From NCBI GenBank assembly GCA_027382625.1, contig JAJKFJ010021486.1, positions 1 through 64,000 of the forward strand: a DNA stretch of 64,000 nucleotides, given 5' to 3'. The first letter of the stretch is position 1. Each line of letters begins with the position of its first letter. Below are positions 1-9,728 of the stretch, piece after piece. The notes beneath the pieces were generated by a model. It saw nothing but the letters and a program-made list of their open reading frames with translations, was not told where the DNA came from and did not search any database. This stretch comes from Tetmemena sp. SeJ-2015. Taxonomy: Eukaryota; Ciliophora; Spirotrichea; Sporadotrichida; Oxytrichidae. The translations under genes were made by a program, and so were the position numbers.

Positions 1-2770
1 GAGGGACTCAAGGTCATCTCTTCTGCTCTGATCTATAATTGATATTAGATATAGACAAGTCCAAAGTTTCCAGCATTAAGAGTTAAATTTTTTTTATTTT
101 GAAACAAGAATAAGAACTTAAAGGAATGCTAAAACATTTTGCATCTTTGCAAATAAAAGTTTATAGGGAAAAAAGCCTATATAATAGATAGAGCGCTGAA
201 GTTGAAATTAAAAGACAGCTTCTAGAGTTTTTTATCAGAGTAGGCGCTAGAGCCCAATTTTTTTATACTTACTGAGGCCGTCAAGGTTAAAACATAAAGG
301 AAAATTTAAATTTAAAAAAGGGGAAAATCTTTATTTATAATTATTTTACTGAAAAGAGCTTGATGAGTGCCATCTAAGTCTTTGAAGGAATTATTTAAAA
401 AATGAAAATATTATCAAGGGATGTGTGAAACCAAAATCGATGAGGTTGAATAAACGCTTATCCTCGTTATGATTAATTTAGCTAAAGAAGTTAATGTGCT
501 ATGATAAATTTGGAGATGATTGTTTTGGATTTTCCCTTGGTTCGCAGCTGAGATTCCTTGAGAACCCTGAGCCTTATACATATTCACAGTAATTTTTTAG
601 CTATTTGGAACATACTAAACTTAAAATAAAAATCAAGAGTCAGTTTTTCTCTCAGCCATTTATCCCTATTTTATTTATTAAGGTTTAGGTGTCTTCAATA
701 TTGGAACTTTCCTCAGCTCTGTTTACCATGATAGAGGTTTGATTTTTGAGTTTATTGAATTGGTGGCTCTATGATGAGAGGATTCGGCTCGCGTCGCATT
801 TTTAGGCATTGCCTGTGGCTTGAAGTCTAAATTTCAACTTCATATTTTCCTCTTTTTCTGTTAAAATCTAACCCTCACAGTATAAAATATTTCATGATCG
901 TTTATATTTGAAATGGAGTAGTTTATTATATCCTAGTATTTGATATTTCTCGTGATCAAAATATTATTCGGCTTCAGGTCACAATCAAATAATAATCGCA
1001 AACTATTTCATCTGTGTGAAATGAATTTGGGGTTACAAAAATAAATTTTCCAAGGGTTAAACTTAAAAAATAATTAAAATTTTCAAATTCCTAATTTATA
1101 AAAATTGGGAGGTAATTAAAAAGAAAGGGAAAAAATTTAAAACAAAAAATTTTTCCCCAAAAATTAGAAAACAAAATACGTGGATTGGAAATTTTTTAAG
1201 TTTTTATTGGGTAAGAAAGTCATAAAAGTGAAACTTTCCCAAGGGTTTTCCATTTAAATATAAAATCCTTTTATTTTGGAAAAAAAGAAAAAGGAAATTT
1301 TTTTAATTTTTAAAAATTTTAAAAAAATAAATATGAAAAGTTTAAACGCGGATTTTGGTTTAAGAAAACTAATGAAAAATAGATTTTAAGGGAAAAGTTT
1401 TAAAAATTTAATTTTTAAAATTTTTTGATTTGTTTTTTAATGCATTTATGTTTTTAAAATTTAATGGAAATTTGCCCCAAAAAAAACCTAAAACCCGAAA
1501 ACAGTGTTAAAAAAATTTTGAAAAAAACATCCCCAAACTTAATTTTATTTTTGTTTCTGCGCTTTGAGGTTTGGTTTGAAGGGGGGAGAGTTTTAAAACC
1601 TTTTGAAAAAATAATTGGTTTTTTTAAAATTTTTGGTGCGGGATGATGTTAATCTTGTTTTTTAATGAGTTCAAAATAGCAAATCCAAACTTCTTTTGTT
1701 CTTTTGTGCTTTCCTGGGGGAAAATGGGTTCTGTTTTATTTTTTAAAGGGAAAAGGAAACCCCCTTTTTTTTGTGGGCACCCTTTCCCCTTCCCAAGGAC
1801 CCCCCTTTTTAAGTTTTAAAGGTTTGAGCTCGTTGGTATTGTTTGATTTGGTTTTTTAATTTTCCTTGGGAGTTTTTTTTGGGAGTTTTTTTGAAAAAAA
1901 TTTAAAATTATTAAAAAAATTAAAATTTAAAAATTAAAACTAATAAAAAATTAATTGAATAAAAAAAAAAGTAAAAAACAAAAAGTATTTTCTAACAAAA
2001 AAAACCCAATGTCCCTTAAATTTTATCCTTTTTTTTTAATTTAAAAGATATGACTCATTCTAAGAAACGAGCTGAGCTTCGTAGAACTTGGGGACCCCTA
2101 AAAATAATTAGCAAACTAGTTTTTAGGATGATTATAGACTTGTGCCAAAAAATAAATATCTGTAAAAAAAGGATGGCAGTCATCGGATTAAATATTAGGA
2201 AGAGCTTTACCCTATATTTACCCCCCTATCGCCGAATTATTGGCGTCTTATAGATTAAAATATAGTTTAAAATATTACTAAAAATAAACTAAATATTACA
2301 AAAACTCACTAGAAAATCTAAAAAAAGGCAAAAAAAAAATATACCATATAATTAGTCATTTTTGTCATAAATAAAGTAAAAATTATTGGAATAATCATGT
2401 TTCAACCAGGGAATAAATATTTACAGATAGAAAGTGAGAGAGGATAATAATTTGCAAAGCTTCTATTTATTACTTACCAGATACCTTGTTCCTCTCAAAC
2501 ATTTAAAAAAAGTGTGTGCCCTTATTTTCTATTTGTTTTTACATCTCCATGATGTTTCTCTCAGCCTTGAACTGTTTAAAATTTAAATTTTTCTATTTTT
2601 AAAAAAAAAACAATAGGAAAAAAAGTTAAAAAAAAGAAGGGGAAATTTTTTTACCCCCCCAAAAAAATTTTAACCCCTTTAAAACTTCCAAACTTCGGCC
2701 TTTTAATTTTTAATTTTGGATTTTTGGGCCTTTAATTTTAAAAAATTTTAAAAAAAAATTAAAAAAATGA
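1..2770. other. AT-rich region without a recognisable gene
   Basis: I see no convincing gene here. Bases 1-1000 are ordinary AT-rich sequence with scattered TGA in all frames. From about 1060 to 2050 and again from 2560 to 2770 the text consists of runs of three to eight identical bases stacked one after another. This differs from anything after 4.3 kb and looks more like unresolved base calling than biology. The two short open frames in it (1464-1646, 2050-2253) have no recognisable motif. Confidence 0.6.
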
Positions 2771-2784
2771 AAAAAAGTGTAATT

Positions 2785-2905
2785 TTGAAACTCTATCTTA
2801 ACTTTGTTGTCTTTGGCGTCTAGGACTTCGTAGACTGCTCCAAAGCTGCCTTTGCCAAGAAGTCGCTATGTCTTGAATCGTTGCTTGAACTTGAAAACTT
2901 GATTT
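2785..2905 (-). pseudogene. Protein kinase N-lobe fragment (glycine-rich loop)
   Basis: On the minus strand a short frame reads RLLGKGSFGAVYEVLDA, the phosphate-binding glycine loop (GxGxFG.V) at the start of a Ser/Thr protein kinase domain. The TAG before it reads as Gln. What should follow (the AxK lysine, the HRD and DFG motifs) is absent: below about 2775 the sequence turns into homopolymer-rich text. It is either a single macronuclear-destined segment of a dispersed gene, a relic, or a real kinase exon whose continuation is lost in poor sequence. The motif is clear; the gene is incomplete. Confidence 0.65.
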
Positions 2906-3919
2906 TCTTTTTTTTTAATTTCCCGGAGGGATGGTAAAAATTTTGGGGTGAGGAATGGGATAAAAAAATTTATTGGGGATTACTGGGGATTTTCGGGGCC
3001 CTGGGGCTAATTTTTTATAATTAAAAATTTACTTCTGATATTTTGAGAAAATAGGCTGCGAATATTAACTTAAATCGAGGCTGTGACAGCGGTTGCCAAT
3101 TTTAATAGTCGCGGATAAAAACCCCTGGGTTTTAATTTGCTCTTATTTCCTTTAAACACTCTAATTTAAGGGGTAATTGGGTCCTCTCATAAATTTAAAT
3201 CACGCTAAATTAATCAAGGTGGGAATTTTAAAAAAACTCAATTTTTTTTAAAACTTTAGAGCCTTATTTCAACACTTAATTTGAAAGTAAAAATTTTGGG
3301 GGATTTTAAGAAAAAAACTAAGGGGTAAAAAAATAAAAAATAAGATAAACAAGTTTATCTTCAGTCTAGTCTCAAGTTTAAAAGCTTTAGCTGCTCACTC
3401 TCGGAGCTACGGTTCGCCAGTATTCTGTAGCATTGGTGGACATCCCTTCCCCATCTTGGGATTATTATCATTAAAATTAATTTTTAAAGTTGGTCAAAAA
3501 AAAGGAAAAAACTAAAAGTAGAAAAAGGGGGCGAAAAAAGAAGATCCCGTAAAGGGGGAAAAAAATGGAAGGAAAACCAAAAAATTTTTCCATATCAAAT
3601 TTTTCCTGCTCCCACAGCTCCAGCTTTTTAAAACTCAAAAGGCCCCGGAAAAACCCAAATCAAATAAAAAAACTTTAGCGCATTTCGAAATTTTAAAAAA
3701 AGGTTCCCATAAAAAAAATAAAAAAATCTAAAAAATTTTTTCCTTTATTGCTTTAATTCTTTTAACTTTTTGAAGGGGTTAAAGGTTTCACTCTTTTATA
3801 TAAAAATTGTTAGGAGACTACCCCAAGCAGACCCAAATTAAAAGTATTTTTGGGGGTTTCCCCCAAAATTATAACCCCCAAAAACCCTTGAACCCCGTTA
3901 TCCGGGCCCCCAAAAAATT
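2906..3919. other. Homopolymer-rich stretch without a gene
   Basis: Mostly stacked homopolymer runs resembling the text at 1060-2050. An island at about 3340-3475 has normal base composition and short open frames on the minus strand, but nothing I recognise. The downstream end of the J-domain gene at 3920 dissolves into this stretch, so real coding sequence may be hidden by poor base calls. Confidence 0.5.
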
Positions 3920-4265
3920 TTTGGTACTCTTTTGCTCTTTCTCCTTTTTTGTTCTCATACTGATTTTCATAGTAAGACCTGCCTCTGTAGGAGTCATACT
4001 CCTTTCTCTTATTCTCATCGCTTAGTATATCATAAGCCATCTGTACTTCTTGGAAGCGTTAGCTCATCTCCTGTTTCCTACTCTCTTCAGTCTGGAACCA
4101 GCCCTCTGGTTTAGAGTTCGCGAATGAATCCGGGTGATGCTTCTTGGCCATTTCATAGTAAGCCTGCTTTATTTACTATGGAGTGGCTTGTGCAGAGTCT
4201 AAATTGAGAATTGAGTACAGATTCTTATCTCTATAGTTGCTGAAATCGTAGGAAAAGCACCGCAT
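3920..4265 (-). CDS. J-domain (DnaJ/Hsp40-like) protein, 3' end lost
   Basis: The minus-strand frame starts MRCFSYDFSNYRDKNLYSIL at 4265. A J domain follows: helix II ends AYYEMAKKHH, the diagnostic HPD tripeptide is intact (HHPDSFAN), and the segment closes with AYDILSDENKRKEYD. J domains stimulate the ATPase of Hsp70 partners. TAG and TAA codons inside the domain read as Gln at the 'TPQQIKQAYY' position, supporting the code assignment. A charged, Tyr/Glu-rich linker follows, and after about 3920 the frame degenerates into homopolymer runs, so the C-terminus is not visible. The N-terminal position of the J domain and the lack of a visible G/F or zinc region suggest a type III member. It could also be a partial germline segment. 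Confidence 0.8.
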
Positions 4266-4269
4266 AGTT

Positions 4270-4814
4270 ACGAATTAGTGGTTTCTTTTGAGTGTTTTAG
4301 ATAGCTGAGCTTATGCATTAACAAATATTTATACAGAAATAATTATCTCAAGTGTACTTTGAATTTTGATTAGCGGTGGGGATTCTTAAGATAAATCTCT
4401 TGTAATTGCAGAGATGCATCTGATTTAATTTCATGATTTATATTTCAAATCCAATTCTTGAAAAAATAATGAAACCGATGATTGAAATTGCTCTTTGAAA
4501 GAGAAGTGTGCGAAACTTATAATCAAAGCAATGATTGATAGCCTGCTGTTAATTTCTTGTCGTAGTACATGATTGATTTGAGTAAATGCGATATTTTTCT
4601 GATAGATTGCCTAAATCAATTATTATAGTTTTAATCAAAATCAAATTATATAAATACACTTGAGTACCGAAATGGTTCACAATAATTTACAAATCGAAAC
4701 CACATATTCCAAGAAGATATACTAACTCAGATTTTAAACAAGTGGGCCTAGGAATCTTTGAGTAAGTCTTATCTAAGAATGCCTTAAGCTTTTATATCTT
4801 TACTAACCTCTAAT
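4270..4814. other. Intergenic region
   Basis: AT-rich, with TGA in all frames and no gene recognised. It lies between the divergent starts of the J-domain gene (-) and Thr-rich gene A (+), so both promoters should be here. A plausible first-intron donor of gene A (GTAAGT, about 4763) precedes an acceptor at about 4830. Confidence 0.5.
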
Positions 4815-6663
4815 TTCTGAAATTTAGTATAGCTTCTGCTTCTGCTTGCAGTCTCCCTTTTGCTACATACCAAAGCGGATACAGAAATTCTAAATGAACA
4901 ACCCACAAACTATAAACTGATAGAGAGATTTTGCGAGAGAAATGTAAAGTTCCTGACCTAAGAATCTACTCTGAAAGATTCATCAGCCTTAACAAAACAG
5001 AATACAAGTACACCTCCTTCGTCTTAGTCGTTTATGTTCAAAATGTGCATGCAAAAGTTGGAATTAGAACTAGAAAATTAGAAAATTACGATTGAGTAGT
5101 TTCAATATAGTGAGACGCACACCACAACTAGTGAAACTGTAATTGAAGAGGAGCAAGTTCTTTAATTCCCTTAACTGCCTGAAATGAAGGAAAGAAGCGC
5201 TTCTTAATTTTTAAAGAGTTAATTAAGCGCGAAAGATATGAGCTCGTTTCTTAAGAGGATGCTATTCACATGGGACGTGAGTGGCACTATAATTTCTGGA
5301 GACTCTGGCAGTAACGTTACAAATCAGACAACAGTTACCACCACTACTAAAATAGAGTCAATCATTTTGTAACCTATTACATATATACATAATCAGTTTA
5401 CGACCGATGAAAACGGGAATCAAGTAGTGGTTGATTAGACCACAGTAGTGGGAATTAATACTGCGACTACTATCGCCCCTAACTTACCAACACCTTGGCA
5501 AGCTGGAACTACTACCACCCCTTCTCCTACTACTACCAAGTCGTCGAGCTCTATAACAACAAAGACATCTACTTCAACGATTACCTCCACCACATCTACC
5601 ACTACTAAAACGAAATCGACTACTACTCTGACTTCATCTACAACTACTAAGACTAGCTCAACAACTACAAAAACTTCATCGACAACAACGAAAACAACAT
5701 CTACTACAACGAAGACAACTTCAACATCAACAAGCACCAGCACTTCAACAACAACCAAGACGACATCATCAACTACCCCTGCTCCGACCACTACTGTTGC
5801 AACAACTACTGCTACTACTACTGCAACAACTCCAGCTCCCACTACTTCCACGACATCAACCACCACTATCACATCAACAACAACAGCATCCACTACTACT
5901 CCAACCACAACAACGTTAACCACTTCCACAACCACTTAAATTCAGCTTTTCGATGCTACTTTACTTATTTTCACTCTTACCTCTACATCAACCACAACTT
6001 CGACCACAACGACCACTACTACAACTACAACCACAACGACTACTACAACTACAACCACCACTACGACAACCACTACTACGACAACGACTACATCGACAAC
6101 TACCACATCTACAACAACATCGACCACCACAACCACGTCAACTACTACATCCACGACAACGACCACGACCACTACTACTACGACGACGACCACAACCACA
6201 ACCACCACTACAACAACAACTACGACCACCACTACGACAACCACTACTACGACAACGACCACAACGACAACGACGACAACGACAACTACCACTTCTACAA
6301 CCACATCAACAACTACGACAAGTACCACAACTAGCTCAACTACGACACCAGCACCCACGACAACGACGAGCACCACGACATCTACTCCAACCCCTTCTAC
6401 AACTACGACAACCACTACAACAACCACTTAGACAACTACGGTTACAACTCCTGCTCCAACAACTACGCTAGCAGCTACAACCACAATAATATCTACAACA
6501 GATGTGCCAACGACAACTTAGCTTACAACCACAACATTCCCATCGTAGGTAAGCTTCTCTTAAGAGCAATCCTCAAAATAAGACTTCACCACCTCTCAAT
6601 CGAGCATGATCGTAGCTTATGTTTCCATACCCGTTATTGCGGCTGGCATGGCCGGAGCGATTG
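4815..6663 (+). CDS. Thr-rich mucin-like membrane protein A, segment 1 (ectodomain to transmembrane start)
   Basis: One open frame (UAR=Gln) begins with a hydrophobic signal-like stretch (LLLLLAVSLLLHTKA, about 4830) and continues through a charged N-domain to LKRMLFTWDVSGT at about 5250, a motif shared with paralogue B. A second shared block (FTTDENGNQVVV) lies near 5400. From 5500 to 6540 the protein is almost entirely Thr with Ser, Pro and Ala, as in heavily O-glycosylated mucin-like stalks. It then reads VSFSQEQ..SSMIVAYVSIPVIAAGMAGA, entering a membrane helix. Past 6663 the plus-strand reading is not like the paralogues; the tail continues in the inverted segment at 7173. Surface location and function are inferred. 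The true first exon and start codon are uncertain. Confidence 0.75.
5500..6540 (+). repeat. Degenerate ACN-triplet (poly-Thr) tract
   Basis: About 1 kb made mostly of ACT/ACA/ACC/ACG codons, giving long runs of Thr on the plus strand and artefactual poly-Val open frames on the minus strand. The third positions vary freely, so this is selection or expansion at the protein level rather than a perfect microsatellite. Shorter versions occur in the paralogues at 8160-8690, 10420-10640 and 13640-13830. Confidence 0.9.
6654..6663 (+). other. Pointer: end of gene A segment 1
   Basis: The 10-bp word GGAGCGATTG closes segment 1. The same word opens the inverted segment, where it lies on the minus strand at 7164-7173. 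Both copies sit in the same codon phase (Gly-Ala-Ile), so joining at one copy keeps the membrane helix open. The flanking bases differ on both sides, so the match is exactly 10 bp. Confidence 0.82.
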
Positions 6664-6826
6664 TCTTTTTAAGCTTATGCCAAATGCAGCTTCGAATCGA
6701 AGTTTTTTCCTTATTTAAGCTTCTAGGAGAGAGATCTTGTAAGGTTGATAATTTATTGAGGAATTTAATAAAAGCGTAATAGATGATTTTTTATAAGTCC
6801 TTTCATATTTCTTAAGAGGGATTAGG

Positions 6827-7173
6827 TTTTAGAAACGCCTGCCTCACCAATAGGAATTGAGTTCGTCTTTGTCGATTCTGCCATTGTTCTCTGGCATTAT
6901 CTAGAACCTGTTTCCATTTCCCATCCCACCCAAGCCCATAAAGCTCTGATCATTCAATGAAAGTAAAAATTATAAATTGAATATGCTGATTGTATATCTA
7001 TTGAGGCCAAAAGCAGACTGATCGAGTTGATTGATGCTTGAGTTCATGAGCGTGGAGTTGGAATGGTGATTCATAGTGTTCAAGCTCCTAGAACTGAAGT
7101 TCTTGAGTTTCTTGAGTGCAATCTCCTTGTTGTATTGTAACCGCCACTTTATCAGATAGAAGGCAATCGCTCC
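6827..7173 (-). CDS. Thr-rich membrane protein A, segment 2 (inverted: transmembrane end and cytoplasmic tail)
   Basis: Read on the minus strand, this begins GAIAFYLIKWRLQYNKEIAL, the end of a membrane helix followed by a basic stop-transfer stretch, and continues as a Ser/Asn-rich tail with NDQSFMGLG and FQIMPENNG. The inverted segment of paralogue B has matching blocks (TFYLVKWWMQHRL, NDNSFMNLN, FQVMPEDNG). A probable 3-bp-pointer IES (AAT) interrupts it between FGLN and NDQS. Near 6858-6872 one base too many or too few moves the frame; it resumes as NSIPIGEAGVSK, matching NSSPTGEP in B. It lies opposite in strand to the rest of gene A and is most simply an inverted macronuclear-destined segment. 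Confidence 0.75.
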
Positions 7174-7435
7174 ATAACTCTATTTATTTATGATCTTATG
7201 ATGATAGAAGAAGAGGATAGAGTATTTAGAGTTATCTATAAATATTAAATTCATGATGAGAGGAATGCAATCTAGTCTGATCAATAATTTAAATCATTAT
7301 GCTGAGTTTTAATTTTCAATTATTTGTATTTTTAATGATCCTAAAGACAAAAGAAATGAGAGTAAGTAAAAGAAGATAAAAGAAAGTCCTTCTCAATGCT
7401 AAAGAGAAGAGTTAAATTAGAAAATAATCGCTTAC
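7174..7435. other. Spacer between inverted segments
   Basis: AT-rich, with no coding sequence recognised. On the minus strand a canonical intron (GTAAGC..TTTAG) appears to follow the signal-peptide exon at 7436-7569, and a short hydrophobic frame follows it, but I could not connect that frame to either neighbour. Confidence 0.4.
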
Positions 7436-7569
7436 CTCCTTATTGCTGATAATAATATGCTTGTGTAGGTGAAGCTAGCTTTTGTGCTATCAATTGTTCT
7501 ACTGCCAGCTCTGATTCTAAATACACAGCAATAAGAGAGAAGTGCCCACGCTAAGAATAGCTTAGCCAT
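7436..7569 (-). CDS. Signal-peptide exon fragment, possibly the first segment of gene B
   Basis: The minus-strand start MAKLFLAWALLS is followed, after a one-base slip, by AVYLESELAVEQLIAQKLAS and a Tyr/Gln-rich end at a GT donor (7434-7435). It looks like a secreted-protein N-terminus. Gene A has its own hydrophobic start near 4830, while gene B lacks one upstream of its FKDIRSLLKR block, so this may be an inverted first segment of B. I could not find a convincing pointer, so the assignment is a guess; a separate small secreted protein is the alternative. Confidence 0.4.
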
Positions 7570-7724
7570 TTGCGAATCAGCTATTTAGGAAAGGCTTCAC
7601 TAATATTACAAAAGTCCAATTTAACAAGTCAATTAGGATAAATGCAAGATGGTATTATATAGTTATGAGGTACTAAATTGAATTAGCGAGAGCTCTGTCA
7701 AAGAATTCTCTCTGAAATGCTTAG

Positions 7725-7854
7725 TAAAAACGCCTCACTAATTAAAGTAGAAGATAACCCTGATGCTGAGGGAGAGGGGCTAGAGGAAGCTAGACCAGAG
7801 GATAAAATAGAATTCCCTAGAAGAGAACCACCAAGGAAAGTTAACTTTGTTTGA
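7725..7854 (+). CDS. Thr-rich membrane protein A, segment 3 (C-terminal tail)
   Basis: A plus-strand frame reads KNASLIKVEDNPDAEGEGLE and ends in REPPRKVNFV with TGA at 7852-7854. The acidic then Pro/Arg-rich ending resembles the end of paralogue C (EEFKPVRPKPKHNMTFIEE). It begins at the word TAAAA (7725-7729), which also ends the inverted segment (minus-strand copy at 6827-6831). Joining there gives GVSKNASLIKVED in frame. The 5-bp match is short, so the join rests mainly on frame and on the resemblance to C. Confidence 0.6.
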
Positions 7855-7862
7855 TTGTCAAG

Positions 7863-8810
7863 ATTTTTAAAGACATACGATCTCTACTAAAGCGATTGCT
7901 ATTCACTTGGGATGTGAGTGGTACCGTCACTCAAGGAGATAGCAGTGTGAACACAACTAACACAACAACAGTCACAACTACTACTATTCTTAAATGCGTT
8001 AATGCAATCTTTTTATGTCAGCTTGAATGTTTACAACGGACGCTAATGGAAACTAAGTAGTTGTTAATCAGACGACCACAGGAACTGGAACTGGAGCAAC
8101 TACTACAACTGCTGCTCTAAACCTACCCACTCCATGGTAAGCAGGCACCACTACCACACCATCACCAACTACTACTAAGGCAGCCACAACTACCAAATCC
8201 ACCACCACCAAGACTACCACTTCCACGACTACCACCAACGCACCAACCACTACTCTCGGATCAGTAACCACCCTTGCTCAAGGACAAACTCCGTCTCCTA
8301 CTACAACAGCTGCTACAACTACATCCACAACTACTAAGACTACAACCACGACGTCAACGACTTCAACCACAACCAAGACTACAACCACAACCACAACAAC
8401 TTCAACCACCACTAAGACTACCACTACAACTACAACCACTTCAACCACCACCAAGACAACTACGACAACTACGGCAGCCCCTACAACCACTAAGGCTGGA
8501 GCCACAACATCTGCTGCTACAACAACTGCACCTACAACCACTGCTGCAACATCGACTGCTGCTACAACCACTAAAGCAGGAGCAACTACCAAGAGTTCTT
8601 CATCCACTACACCAAGCCCCTCAACTACAAGTTCCTCAACTGGCTCTTCATCCAGTACAGTGACTTAGACCACAACTCCTGCAACTACTACCACAACTTT
8701 CGCATTCGTGAGTTTCTCCCAAGACCAGTATTCAAAGTAAGACTATACCACCTCGTAATCAAGTATGCTGGTCGTGTATGTCGCAGTACCTGTGATCGTA
8801 GCAGGCATGG
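7863..8810 (+). CDS. Thr-rich mucin-like membrane protein B, segment 1
   Basis: This begins FKDIRSLLKRLLFTWDVSGT, aligned with AKDMSSFLKRMLFTWDVSGT in A, followed by TTDANGNQVVVNQTT, a Thr-rich stalk (8160-8690), and VSFSQDQYSKQDYTTSQSS. It then enters a helix, MLVVYVAVPVIVAGM. A frame break near 7985-8040 must hold an insert or intron. The reading past 8810 meets no helix end or tail; these lie in the inverted segment at 9293. It starts only about 10 bp after the stop of gene A. The signal peptide is missing here (see 7436-7569). Confidence 0.72.
8803..8810 (+). other. Pointer: end of gene B segment 1
   Basis: The 8-bp word AGGCATGG closes segment 1 and opens the inverted segment, where it lies on the minus strand at 9286-9293. 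Both copies are in the same phase (Gly-Met). The flanking bases differ. It lies a few codons upstream of the corresponding junction in gene A. Confidence 0.78.
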
Positions 8811-8879
8811 TTGTCAAATATTAATAGATTACTCTGACATACGATAGATAAAGTTAGAAAGAAGGATTTTTAATGAAAT

Positions 8880-9293
8880 TAAGATTAGGATTATTCTTAT
8901 AGGTGATAGTTAGTTAATAAGAGGAAGATTTACTTAACTTTATAGGGTCTGTACATTCGAGAAGGTCTGGTTCACCAGTAGGACTGGAGTTAGTTGATAT
9001 CGATTTTCCATTGTCCTCAGGCATCACTTGAAAGCCTTTGGTCTTCCCATTTAAATTCATGAAGCTGTTGTCATTCAAAAATCAAGATGCCAAATTTTTA
9101 TTCATTTTGTAGGACTTAATATGCAATACCAAGAGCAGAGACGTCTTAGCGATTGGAAGAGAGCGATAGGTGGCTGTTGTTGTTCGTTCGTAGGCTAGTG
9201 GAGTCGAAATTCTTGAGAGCCCTTGCTTCCATCTACAGCCTGTGCTGCATCCACCACTTCACTAGATAGAAAGTTACCAGCCCAGCCATGCCT
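8880..9293 (-). CDS. Thr-rich membrane protein B, segment 2 (inverted: transmembrane end and tail)
   Basis: On the minus strand this reads GMAGLVTFYLVKWWMQHRLQ, then ARALKNFDSTSLRT, NDNSFMNLN and FQVMPEDNGKSISTNSSPTG, matching the inverted tail of gene A block by block. A TGA just before NDNSF marks an unremoved insert (about 9070-9110). The end near 8880 is approximate, and no segment corresponding to the last tail piece of A was found. This is inferred to be an inverted macronuclear-destined segment. Confidence 0.7.
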
Positions 9294-9299
9294 AAATAT

Positions 9300-9728
9300 G
9301 CCCTTCTTCTTAGAGTATCACATATTGAAGATTAAGGAGAAAGAAATAATCCATGAAATAACATCAACTTCAGCAGTCATTCCATTCCTGCATTTTCAGC
9401 CCTTAATTTATTTTTTGAAGAAGTTATTTATATTGCTAAATTACATACTATAATAATATTTAATGAGCACATTTTTATATAGATTCAGCAATAGTTTGGA
9501 TGAGGAGTCTCTGATAAATTGCTTTTAATTAATTTACTCTTGTGACTATTAGAAAAAAATATATCCTTCTTCCCATCATCATCCTAAGTGTTTATATTTT
9601 AATTTATCGTAAACTAAGATGAATCAATTTCAAGCAAAAAAAGTTAAAAGCTCAGGTCATGTCCCAATAACGGAGATGGAAAATTAAACTTCCCTCAATC
9701 TCTTAGAACAATACCATCGAAACTCTTC
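9300..9728. other. Intergenic region
   Basis: AT-rich. The open frame at 9223-9453 (+) is partly the antisense of gene B segment 2 and has no motif. Nothing else is recognised. Confidence 0.45.

Noticed and set aside
3840..3920. C/G and A/T runs as a C4A4 telomere
   Set aside because: The runs are irregular and of mixed bases, without the repeated CCCCAAAA unit.
5435..6427. Long minus-strand open frames of nearly pure valine
   Set aside because: They are the reverse complement of the threonine-codon tract of gene A; ACN codons read backwards give GTN-type codons. Plus-strand paralogue blocks flank the tract.
5953..6471. Plus-strand Gln/Pro/Leu/Arg-rich frame
   Set aside because: Alternative frame of the same ACN-rich tract; no conserved flank.
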